A stretch of 22,832 nt of DNA, taken from positions 1-22,832 of the forward strand of contig JAYOTP010000033.1 of NCBI GenBank assembly GCA_038150465.1. Reading direction: 5' to 3'. Under the pieces are notes generated by a model, which ran no database searches, had not been told where the DNA came from, and worked only from the letters and a program-made list of their open reading frames with translations. The stretch comes from RFXV01 sp038150465. GTDB lineage: Bacteria > Bacteroidota > Bacteroidia > Flavobacteriales > Schleiferiaceae. Numbering within the stretch: position 1 is the first letter of the stretch; the number at the start of each line of letters is the position of its first letter. The translations under genes were made by a program, and so were the position numbers. This document shows, in pieces, positions 14,403 through 22,149 of this stretch.

Positions 14403-15994
14403 ATACGGAGCCCCTTATCAAAGTTCGCGGGCTCGAGATCGCCTTTCCGGGCTCCGCTCCTTCGCTTCGTTCATTGAACTTCGATCTGTTTTCCGGTGAA
14501 TGTCTGGGACTTGTTGGAGAATCTGGCTCAGGCAAATCCCTGACCGCATGGGCGTTGATGGGCCTGCTTCCCCCACAGGCAGAGCGAAATGGAAGCATCC
14601 AAATTCAAAAAGGCGGCGAGACCATCGAACTCTGCGATCAGAGCGATGCACAGTGGCGAAGTTTTAGAAAGAAGGAGGTGGCCATGGTCTTTCAAGAGCC
14701 CATGTCTGCTCTGAACCCCTTGATCCGTTGCGGAAAGCAAGTGAAGGAAGGACTGGACGGATGCTCCAGAGAAGATGTTCTGAAAAGCTTTGAAGACGTT
14801 TTGTTGCCCGAACCTGAGCGGATCTATCGCTCGTTTCCGCATGAACTCTCTGGCGGGCAGCGCCAGCGTGTTGTGATCGCCATGGCTCTTCTGCGCCAGG
14901 CGCAGATCCTGATCGCCGATGAACCCACTACCGCATTGGATGCCACCGTGCAGCGGGAGATCCTGGACTTGCTCAGAGCATTGCAGAAAAAATTCGGCTT
15001 TGGGCTCTTGTTCATCTCGCACGATCTCGATGTGGTGCGAACCCTTTGTGATCGTTTGCTGGTGCTGAGAAAAGGAGAGACCATGGAATCCGGTGATTGC
15101 GCCGAGGTATTTGACCATCCATCGTCCGAATACACCCACTCGCTGATCAAAAGCAGCCCGGCCCATTATCCGAATGCCCACAGACTTCCCGGCCCGAAAG
15201 AACTGGCTGTTGAAAACTGGACGCCCGAGCCGCGCTTGACCGCGGTCCCCGGCGAAGAAGTGGTGGAATTGAAAGACATCCGATACCGCTATCCTGGAAC
15301 AAAGAAAGAAGTGCTGCACTCCGTGGATCTGCAACTGCGGGCAAATGAAACCTATGGCCTTGTCGGAGAATCCGGATCGGGAAAATCCACCTTGGGCCGA
15401 ATTGTTTGTGGCCTGATCCAGGACCACTCGGGAGCCTTCACCTTCCAGGGTCGGAGTGTAGAATGGACCGAGGAAACGCGATCCAAGATCCAAATGGTCT
15501 TTCAGGACCCATTCTCGAGTCTAAATCCGCGATTGAAAATTGGCGCCGCCATTGCCGAGCCCATGATCTACCATGGTTTGGCGCGAAATGCAGCGGAATC
15601 AAAGCCGATTGTGGCAGAACTCCTCGATCAGGTGGGGCTGCAAAAAGAAAGTGCCGATCGTTACCCCTTCGAATTCTCCGGCGGTCAGCGGCAACGGATC
15701 GTACTGGCACGTGCGCTGGCCTCAAAGCCGAAACTCATTGTTTGCGATGAGTCGGTGGCCTCACTCGATGTGCAAATTCAGGCACAGGTCCTCAACCTGC
15801 TTCGCGACCTGCAGGAACGCCATGGCTTTTCTTGTCTTTTCATCTCCCACGATCTGGCGGTCATTCGATTCATTGCAGACAGGATAGGTGTTTTGGAAAA
15901 AGGCGTGATCGTAGAAGAGGGGGCCACGCAAAAAGTGCTCGATCAGCCCGAACACCTTTATACAAGACAATTGGTTCAGGCCGTCTACGGCTGA
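14399..15994 (+). CDS. ABC transporter ATP-binding protein with two fused ATPase domains (oligopeptide/dipeptide type)
   Basis: 531 residues with two complete nucleotide-binding domains. NBD1: Walker A GESGSGKS (40-47), Q-loop MVFQEPMSALNP, signature LSGGQRQR (150-157), Walker B ILIADEPTTALD. NBD2: Walker A GESGSGKS (323-330), Q-loop MVFQDPFSSLNP, signature FSGGQRQR, Walker B LIVCDESVASLD. The Q-loop phrases and overall layout match YejF/GsiA-like peptide importers. In NBD2 the Glu after the Walker B Asp is kept (DES), so both sites may be active. No permease or binding-protein gene is adjacent: the run ends here and the next gene is convergent with zero bases between. The partner must be elsewhere or the protein serves another role. 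Start is GTG at 14399. Confidence 0.92.
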   Translation: MNTEPLIKVRGLEIAFPGSAPSLRSLNFDLFSGECLGLVGESGSGKSLTAWALMGLLPPQAERNGSIQIQKGGETIELCDQSDAQWRSFRKKEVAMVFQEPMSALNPLIRCGKQVKEGLDGCSREDVLKSFEDVLLPEPERIYRSFPHELSGGQRQRVVIAMALLRQAQILIADEPTTALDATVQREILDLLRALQKKFGFGLLFISHDLDVVRTLCDRLLVLRKGETMESGDCAEVFDHPSSEYTHSLIKSSPAHYPNAHRLPGPKELAVENWTPEPRLTAVPGEEVVELKDIRYRYPGTKKEVLHSVDLQLRANETYGLVGESGSGKSTLGRIVCGLIQDHSGAFTFQGRSVEWTEETRSKIQMVFQDPFSSLNPRLKIGAAIAEPMIYHGLARNAAESKPIVAELLDQVGLQKESADRYPFEFSGGQRQRIVLARALASKPKLIVCDESVASLDVQIQAQVLNLLRDLQERHGFSCLFISHDLAVIRFIADRIGVLEKGVIVEEGATQKVLDQPEHLYTRQLVQAVYG

Positions 15995-18214
15995 TCAGAA
16001 TTTCAGATTGACCCCAACGAACAGGACGCGACCCATAATGGGCGCCCAAACAATGGTTGCATCAAATCCAGGGTCGAAGGGGGAAGCGGCATTCAGTACC
16101 GGTTCGGGCTGTTTGAAATCGAGCAGATTTTCCGATCCGAAGAACAGCTCATATCGCCCGTCCTTCCAGGCTTTTTTCACCTGCAAATGGATAAGGCTAT
16201 AGAAGGGGGAATTCCCAATTGACAGGGTCTGTGGGGAAACAGGCAGCCGTTTTGGGCCGTGGAATTGTGCGCTTAGATCGAATCCCCATGCATCTCGGGT
16301 CTCATAGAACCAAGCGACAAAACCCCTGTGCACAGAAATAAATGGATCCAGGGACAAGCCCTCAGAATAAGTGGATTCCGACCAGGTGAATTTGTAGGCA
16401 GCACGCAGGCTCATGCGTCTTTTGAGTTCCTGATCCAACTGGACCATGAAACTGTGCGAATGACTCAGACCGCTCAGGTTTTCAAACCAATAAGTATCGG
16501 GGCTGCGGTAGCGGTCCACGATCAAGCGATTGGAAAAACGGGTATAGAAATAATCGAATACCAGACTTCCCTTTCGATAGTTCAACACATAATTCTTTTG
16601 CCAGCTCAATCCGCTGTTCCATGCAGCCTCGGCACGGAGTCTTTTTTCAAAGAAAGGCATCGGTTGTCCGGGGTTGAACCATCGAGAGGAGGCCAGAAGC
16701 TCCCCGTATTCAAGCCAGGGATGTGGCGAACGAAAACCCAATCCACTGCTTACACGAAGGATGGACCCTTCGGACAATTCGTATTTGAAATGTGCACGGG
16801 GTAGAACTCGGGTACCGAACAAATTATGCGCATCCAGACGAATACCGATCAGTGATGTAAAGCGCTCATTCGGTTGGAAGCTGAGCTCGGAAAAAAGGCC
16901 CACATTCTGTTCATCTTGGGTTCCTGTGAATAGCCCACCGAAATCATGCATGTCCAAACGCTTGCGGTACACATCGCGGGCGTATTGGATGCCCGATTTG
17001 AGGCCCCACCAAGTCAATGGATCGGAATAGTCCCAGAGCAATTGTGCATTCAGACCGCTTTGATCTGTCTCCAGTACCCGGAAACCATATGGACTAAAAA
17101 GATCCTGATAATGCGCCTCTGCAATAAGCCCTACGCTGTGTTCGGGCGCATTGGGGAAGACCCGACCCAGTTTGGTGAATAAAGAGACCCCTTTGCTCTT
17201 GCGTTCAAAATGCCACGATGTATCGGGAAATGCAACTGCATCACTTAACTGACCGCCTTGCTGCTCATCGGATACCATGCGCAGCACCCATTGATTTTCC
17301 CAGCCATCGGCCAAAGATGCCTTCCAGCGATGGACAAAAGTGAACAAGGAACCCTTGGGCACATCCATGAAACCATCGCCGTTGAGGTCCACCTCATTGG
17401 GTATGCTGCTGGCGTGAATGGATGTGTTGCTCGACCACACTTCATTCACCGGGTAGGCCGTGGTATAATTCAGTTCCAAGCGCCCCATCCCATTGAAATA
17501 CAAGTTCATGTGGTTGCCCGGAGTATCGAAAGGTTTGCGCAGTTCCAAATTGAGCTGTCCGGTCATGCTCTCGTGCCCCACACTGACGCTCCCCATCCCT
17601 TTGGACAACTGGATGCTCGCCAGCCAGGGGCCAGGAATGTAGGCCGAGCCTCTCTTGATCTGAATGCCGCGTAGAAATGGTACCAATTCGATGTGGGTGG
17701 AAAGATACTGGCCGGATAAGCCCAGCATTTCAATGGTCCGGGTGCCCGTGATGGCATCTGAAAAACTGACGTCGATAGAGGGGTTGTTCTCGAAACTCTC
17801 GCTTAGATTACAGCAGGCTGCACGACGCAATTCCTTCTGGTTCATCTCCATCTCCAAACCAATACTTCGCTCGGATATGCGCATGCCTTCTGAAGATTCG
17901 ACGATCTCGACTTCATCAATGGTCTGAGGGTGCAGAAAGATCTCCGCTGAGGAACCCGAGCTGTAGCGGACTCCTCCATTTTCAAAGCCTGTGAATTTTG
18001 AGTGGATGCTGTCTCCCACCGCAAGCTCGGAGAAAATAAAAATGCCATCGATATTCGAGATGCCCTGACCCTGCCCATTCACATATATTCCGGCACCCGC
18101 CAGTGGTTCAGGACCACCCGGAAATACGCCCCAGACCTTGAGCTCGATCTGTGCCGAAATACTTAGAACCCATGCGACCGCACAGGCGGTAAGGATAAAT
18201 TTCTTTTGCAGCAC
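15995..18214 (-). CDS. TonB-dependent receptor with Cys-Cys plug motif, likely metal (copper) uptake
   Basis: 739 residues. The signal peptide (LQKKFILTACAVAWVLSISA) is followed by a carboxypeptidase-regulatory-like beta domain (about 25-95), a plug domain (about 100-230) with the phrases NNPSIDVSF and GTRTIEMLGLSGQYLST, and a long beta-barrel ending in aromatic-terminated LFVGVNLKF as for outer membrane proteins. At the plug start RRAACCNLSESFE places C134-C135 side by side. GTG at 18214 is the only reasonable start, since an in-frame stop directly precedes it. The gene follows the HMA gene by 13 bp and shares its transcript. The TonB/HMA pairing and the nearby Sco gene suggest copper as substrate; this is inference. 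The 3' end abuts the ABC gene stop with no spacer. Confidence 0.9.
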   Translation of the reverse strand: MLQKKFILTACAVAWVLSISAQIELKVWGVFPGGPEPLAGAGIYVNGQGQGISNIDGIFIFSELAVGDSIHSKFTGFENGGVRYSSGSSAEIFLHPQTIDEVEIVESSEGMRISERSIGLEMEMNQKELRRAACCNLSESFENNPSIDVSFSDAITGTRTIEMLGLSGQYLSTHIELVPFLRGIQIKRGSAYIPGPWLASIQLSKGMGSVSVGHESMTGQLNLELRKPFDTPGNHMNLYFNGMGRLELNYTTAYPVNEVWSSNTSIHASSIPNEVDLNGDGFMDVPKGSLFTFVHRWKASLADGWENQWVLRMVSDEQQGGQLSDAVAFPDTSWHFERKSKGVSLFTKLGRVFPNAPEHSVGLIAEAHYQDLFSPYGFRVLETDQSGLNAQLLWDYSDPLTWWGLKSGIQYARDVYRKRLDMHDFGGLFTGTQDEQNVGLFSELSFQPNERFTSLIGIRLDAHNLFGTRVLPRAHFKYELSEGSILRVSSGLGFRSPHPWLEYGELLASSRWFNPGQPMPFFEKRLRAEAAWNSGLSWQKNYVLNYRKGSLVFDYFYTRFSNRLIVDRYRSPDTYWFENLSGLSHSHSFMVQLDQELKRRMSLRAAYKFTWSESTYSEGLSLDPFISVHRGFVAWFYETRDAWGFDLSAQFHGPKRLPVSPQTLSIGNSPFYSLIHLQVKKAWKDGRYELFFGSENLLDFKQPEPVLNAASPFDPGFDATIVWAPIMGRVLFVGVNLKF

Positions 18215-18227
18215 TTAACGGCCGCTT

Positions 18228-18581
18228 TTACTGATGCCCATCTATGACTTCTGGATCGCGGTATCTGCAGCAAGTGTGCACTTTGTCGTAACACTCCTGA
18301 GAGGCTTTTCCCTTTTCCGTGTCGTGACCAACGAATTGAATACGCGAGTGTATGCTGTCCAAACTTATCTCCTCAGGCTTGTAGACCAAGAAGAGTTCCT
18401 GCGTTTCTTTGTCCCACTCACTGAAGTGAACCCCTTTGACATCGGTGGCTTTCTCGATCCGGTCCTTACACATCCCGCAAACTCCTGAAACGTGAAAACG
18501 GGTTTCCACCTTTTTTTGAGCACTCAACTCCATGAAGGCCATCAGAAAGAGAATCGTGCTTAGGCCAATGAACTTCTTCAT
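18228..18581 (-). CDS. Secreted heavy-metal-associated (HMA) domain protein
   Basis: 117 residues. Signal peptide about 1-21 (KKFIGLSTILFLMAFMELSA), so the protein is periplasmic. An HMA-like fold follows with the metal site GVCGMCKD (C35 and C38, CxxC), as in copper chaperones, which usually have MxCxxC; the Met is replaced by Gly-Val here. A second Cys pair occurs near the C-terminus in VHTCCRYRD. It probably binds a soft metal, copper or another thiol-seeking ion, and hands it to or from the TonB receptor encoded 13 bp downstream. Transcription starts from a TAACTTTG element 20 bp upstream of ATG 18581. Confidence 0.88.
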   Translation of the reverse strand: MKKFIGLSTILFLMAFMELSAQKKVETRFHVSGVCGMCKDRIEKATDVKGVHFSEWDKETQELFLVYKPEEISLDSIHSRIQFVGHDTEKGKASQECYDKVHTCCRYRDPEVIDGHQ

Positions 18582-18587
18582 GATCTT

Positions 18588-18604
18588 TTTGCTAATTAGG
18601 CAAA
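18588..18604. repeat. Near-palindrome in the HMA/Sco divergent promoter
   Basis: TTTGC-TAATTAG-GCAAA: 5-bp arms around a TAATTA core. It overlaps the -7 element of the HMA-TonB operon and sits 24 bp before the Sco start codon, where a repressor could control both directions. A short motif; could be chance. Confidence 0.3.
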
Positions 18605-18608
18605 GTTA
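18601..18608 (-). promoter_or_regulatory. Bacteroidota -7 promoter element for the HMA-TonB receptor operon
   Basis: TAACTTTG on the minus strand matches TAnnTTTG exactly and would give a leader of only about 10-15 nt before the HMA start codon. A TTG lies upstream but at a shorter spacing than usual. Confidence 0.6.
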
Positions 18609-18627
18609 AAACTAACGCTCAACGATT

Positions 18628-19293
18628 TTGAAACCCTCGATCACCATCCGGATCGTCTTGGTCCTGACCGTATTTGTCGCTGCTTTTTATGCATCCTACA
18701 AATTGTATGCCCCTCCACCGCCGCCTCTTCCTTTTTACGACCCTGCCGATGTGAATCCTGATCTTGTCGATCAAAGAATCCGTCACAAGGGCCGCGGGCA
18801 CAGCATTGCCCCGTTCAGATTGACCGATCAATCGGGCAATATTGTGGACCAGGAATGGACCAGGGGCAAAGTGTATATGGCCGATTTTTTCTTCACCACC
18901 TGCCCTTCGATTTGCCTGGATATGGCCGAACAAAAACGCTGGTTGCAGGAGGAGATGCGCTCTGAGCAGGATTTCTTGATGCTCTCGCACACTGTGATGC
19001 CCGAGATCGACAGCGTGGCTGTACTGGCGGAATATGCCGCTCTTCAAAATGCCGATCCAGACCGCTGGCGCTTGCTGACAGGTGAACGTGACAGCATTTA
19101 TGCGCTGGCACGGCGCTCCTATTTAGTGGCCAAGGAACCCCAGACCGAGGCAGAGGAGCACGGGATGATCCACACCGAGAATTTTGTGCTGATCGACAGG
19201 CAGGGCAGGATCCGGGGCTTTTACGACGGAACCTCCAGGGAATCTGTGCAGCTTTTGGCCCAGCACGCGAAGCAATTGCTCGGCCCTAAATAA
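18628..19293 (+). CDS. SCO1/SenC family copper chaperone / thiol-disulfide protein
   Basis: 221 residues, membrane-anchored by an N-terminal helix (about 6-26) followed by a Pro-rich linker (YAPPPPPLPFY). The thioredoxin-like domain has FFFTTCPSICLDM with C92 and C96 (CxxxC copper site) and H182 in MIHTENFVLID, the third copper ligand. The phrase DPDRWRLLTGERDSIYALA is also typical. Sco proteins deliver copper to the CuA centre of cytochrome c oxidase or keep its thiols reduced, outside the inner membrane. Start TTG at 18628 is the only usual start codon after an in-frame stop at 18613. The divergent neighbour is a TonB/HMA pair, which supports a copper role. A hairpin follows the stop codon directly. 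Confidence 0.93.
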   Translation: MKPSITIRIVLVLTVFVAAFYASYKLYAPPPPPLPFYDPADVNPDLVDQRIRHKGRGHSIAPFRLTDQSGNIVDQEWTRGKVYMADFFFTTCPSICLDMAEQKRWLQEEMRSEQDFLMLSHTVMPEIDSVAVLAEYAALQNADPDRWRLLTGERDSIYALARRSYLVAKEPQTEAEEHGMIHTENFVLIDRQGRIRGFYDGTSRESVQLLAQHAKQLLGPK

Positions 19294-19319
19294 ATTGACC
19301 ACGCCGAAGCGTGGTCAAT
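19294..19319 (+). terminator. Perfect hairpin after the Sco gene, possible terminator without a T-tract
   Basis: An 11-bp perfect stem (ATTGACCACGC / GCGTGGTCAAT) with a 4-base loop starts at the base after the Sco stop codon. Downstream plus-strand sequence is A-rich, not T-rich, so this is not a standard intrinsic terminator. In minus-strand RNA the loop would be C(UUCG)G, a very stable tetraloop. It may stabilise the 3' end or give weak termination. Confidence 0.5.
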
Positions 19320-19431
19320 CACGAGAAAAACTAAAACACAAAAAACGACCACGATTGCGGAACGTCTCTCCTCAAATATAGAATTTTATATCATTGATTC
19401 CAAGTACCCTTGAACGCCTGACCTTCAGATC

Positions 19432-20214
19432 GTGAAAAAGCAAACCCTACGCCTGGCATTGTTGCAGTCCGAGCTCTATTGGGAGTCTGTGGAGGACAAC
19501 CTGCATTCGTTTTCAGATCAGATCCGCAGACTTCCCGAGGCAGACCTTATAGTTCTTCCAGAGATGTTCTCAACGGGCTTCAGTATGGCGCCTGAAAGGC
19601 TGGCTGAAAAGAACCGAATGCTCGCATTGACGTGGATGGAAGACGTCTCCAGAGAAAGATCTTGTGCCCTCTGCGGCAGTCTTTGTGTGGAAGATCAAGG
19701 CAAATTTGTCAATCGGTTCTTCGGTTTTCAAAAGGGGGCCTTGGACGTACGCTACGACAAGCGCCATCTGTTTTCCCTGGCCGGAGAAGAAAAGAAATAT
19801 ACGGCCGGAAGCCAGCAGGTCTACTGGGAAATCCTTGGTTGGCGGTTGATGCCTCTGATCTGTTACGATCTCCGGTTTCCCGCTTGGAGCCGAAATGATG
19901 GCTCAGTCGATCTCTACCTGTATGTAGCCAACTGGCCAGAGAAACGCATTGCCGCGTGGGATACTCTGCTTCGTGCACGGGCCATGGAGAACATGGCTTA
20001 CGTGGCTGGAGTGAACCGTGTGGGTGTGGATGGGAACGGAATGGCGCATAACGGAAGCAGTCAGGTATTCGATGTACTCGGACACTCACTGGGTCGGTGC
20101 CCCGACAACCAGCAAGAAGCACTTGTTGTCGATCTCAGTGTGGAAGCCCTCGCACAAAACAGGAAGCGCTTCGGGTTCCTTCAGGACAGGGATCGGTTCA
20201 CTCTTCAGGCATAG
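19432..20214 (+). CDS. Carbon-nitrogen hydrolase, omega-amidase (YafV/Nit2)-like
   Basis: 260 residues of the nitrilase superfamily with the full catalytic set: E44 in LPEMFSTGFSM, K110 in YDKRHLF, and C144 in PLICYDLRFP. The phrases PEMFSTGFSM and CYDLRFPAWSRN are typical of omega-amidases, which hydrolyse 2-oxoglutaramate or 2-oxosuccinamate and so clear by-products of glutamine and asparagine transamination or methionine salvage. Cytoplasmic, with no signal peptide. GTG at 19432 is the start (MKKQTLRLALLQSELYWES). The upstream 112 bp after the Sco hairpin holds no gene and only an imperfect -7-like TATCATTG (19389-19396). Its 3' end overlaps the convergent Big_5 lipoprotein gene by 17 bp. 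Confidence 0.92.
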   Translation: MKKQTLRLALLQSELYWESVEDNLHSFSDQIRRLPEADLIVLPEMFSTGFSMAPERLAEKNRMLALTWMEDVSRERSCALCGSLCVEDQGKFVNRFFGFQKGALDVRYDKRHLFSLAGEEKKYTAGSQQVYWEILGWRLMPLICYDLRFPAWSRNDGSVDLYLYVANWPEKRIAAWDTLLRARAMENMAYVAGVNRVGVDGNGMAHNGSSQVFDVLGHSLGRCPDNQQEALVVDLSVEALAQNRKRFGFLQDRDRFTLQA

Positions 20215-22059
20215 GCTCTTCCTCAGGAGAAACCACGGGGAATACGAAGCCCTCTTTCTGAACCCGCCAGACACATTCAACTTCCCAATTGGCCTTCAAA
20301 GTAACNNNNNNNNNNNNNNNNNNNNNNNNNNNNNNNNNNNNNNNNNNNNNNNNNNNNNNNNNNNNNNNNNNNNNNNNNNNNNNNNNNNNNNNNNNNNNNN
20401 NNNNNCCTCTTTCTGAACCCGCCAGACACATTCAACTTCCCAATTGGCCTTCAAAGTAACGGGCTCGTCGTAGTAGAACATTTTTTCGGCCTGCCTACGG
20501 GCTTCCCAGTCCGCAGGTGTCCAGCGGTCGTTGCTGTCCAGGTCTTCCAGGATCTGCAGTCTGTATTCTCCCGGTGGCAGATGGATCATTCGTTCGGATA
20601 GATGGCCTCTGAAGGGCGAACGGCGAATGACCTTTCCTTTTTTCATCAACTCGAAGATCATGGGCGAATCTCCCTCGGCCTGAAGCTCTATCAGAAGCTC
20701 TGCATAATCCTGGGGTTTCCACATCTTCCATGAAAGGATCAGAGTGTCCGGATTGAGCACACCACCCAGCATTTCCAACTGACCTGGAAGGATCTCCAAT
20801 TCTGAGGTGCCTGGCTCGGTGTAGCCAATGCCCAGTGGATGACTGAATTTGAACCCTTTTGCTCCTTGTACCGTATGTTCCGTGGTGTCCTTCCTGCTTC
20901 GAAGGGTAATTCCCGGCTCGAGAATACGAAAGGGTCGCGCTGCTATGAGCAGAAGGCTATCCGTTGGGTCGAGCTGAGGCTTGGCGTTCAACCGAAATGC
21001 CAAGCGTTCGGGTGCGTCATAGTTTCTCATTCGGATGAATGCCGTGTCAGAGATCGTATCGTTCCAGGACAGGGGGATCCTCATACTGTCCAGGCTGTGA
21101 CTGTCCCAAAAGAAGCTCATGGTGTCGGCTGCCGGGTTGATGCGCGCTGCGAATTCTTTCATTGCTGTATCGCCTTCCAGTGGCGGAAACCACTGAAGTT
21201 CTCTTACCGGTGCGGAGAAAGGAACCTGGACCTTGCCCCAGTCCACATGGCTGGGCTTCCGCATTTCCGGGGTCTGCTCCTCCACTGAGCTTCGAAGGAA
21301 GACCTTGGGAAGAGAATCAGAGACGACCGACTCTTTGGAAAAGGCAAAGGCCTCGGATCCTGGGTTATAGACCAGATCGCTGTTCTTATCGTCAAAGGAG
21401 AGCAGCTTGTACACACCCGACCGGACGAAATCCACGGAGAAGAATCCCTCTTCATCTGTAATGCCGATAAAAGAGGGTTTGGTCTGAAGAGGGATGCTGT
21501 CAAAGGACTGCTCGGTCATGCTGTCTGAAAACTCGTAAAGAGCCACCGTCATGTTCTTCTTCGCTTTTTGGGTGTAGGCATCCACGACCAATCCCTGAAC
21601 AAGGAACGAATCGATGAATGTCCCCGTGGAAAACACATACTTGAAGCGGTTTTGCACATTGCCTTCTGTAAGGTCTGTAAGGGAAGACCCAAAGTTGAGG
21701 GTGTAGGTTGTGGCTGCTTTGAGGCTGTCGGGCAGCTGGACGTGGAGTTTCTTTCCCTTTTGTTTGAATTCAAGTTCGCCTTCGGTCGGTGGCGAGAGAT
21801 AGATCTGGGTCGATGGATTCTTGAGCACGTAGTACTCATCAAATTCCAATAGAATCCGTCTTCCATCGAAGGAGTGAAAGCGTTCGCCCGATTCGCTGAG
21901 TGCCACACTCAGATTCGGCGGATCGCATCGGATGACGCTGGGTGCAAGTGTATCTTTTCCTCCCCCGCCAGGACTCCCGATGGTCGCACAGGAAGAACTG
22001 CTCCAGGCATAGGCCAAAAGCAGAATGATACCAGGAACCCATAGCAGCTTGTTTAACAT
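20198..22059 (-). CDS. Ig-like (Big_5) domain lipoprotein, interrupted by an assembly gap
   Basis: Start ATG at 22059 gives MLNKLLWVPGIILLLAYAWS then SSSCATIGSPGGGGKD, a lipoprotein signal with Cys24. The frame stays open upstream to 22500, but that stretch lies on the opposite strand of another secreted protein gene and has no signal peptide. Residues about 35-140 match the bacterial Ig-like Big_5 domain (DTLAPSVIRCDPPN, then ATTYTLNFGSSLTDLTEGN, then KYVFSTG). A carboxypeptidase-regulatory-like segment follows (about 150-220, FVRSGVYKLLSFDD). The 3' end is broken by 100 Ns between two identical 55-bp copies. Removing 155 bp gives an intact 568-residue protein ending VVSPEEEPMPEE with the stop at 20198-20200. 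This is a common Bacteroidota envelope lipoprotein of unknown role. Confidence 0.83.
20251..20305. repeat. 55-bp direct repeat, copy 1 (flank of second assembly gap)
   Basis: Identical to 20406-20460 and ends at the first N. The length is the same (55 bp) as at the first gap, although the sequence differs. Treated as an assembly artefact. Confidence 0.9.
20306..20405. other. Assembly gap, 100 Ns
   Basis: Exactly 100 Ns between two identical 55-bp sequences; collapsing gap plus one copy restores the Big_5 lipoprotein frame. Confidence 0.97.
20406..20460. repeat. 55-bp direct repeat, copy 2 (flank of second assembly gap)
   Basis: Second copy of 20251-20305, starting at the first base after the Ns. 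Both copies encode VTLKANWEVECVWRVQKE on the minus strand. Confidence 0.9.
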
Positions 22060-22149
22060 GCGAAAAACGCTCTTTGACTCATTTGCTGAAGAAATTTTAT
22101 CAGTATGCGCTAAAATTGTAAATCCCCTGAAACTCCATATTCTATAAAG

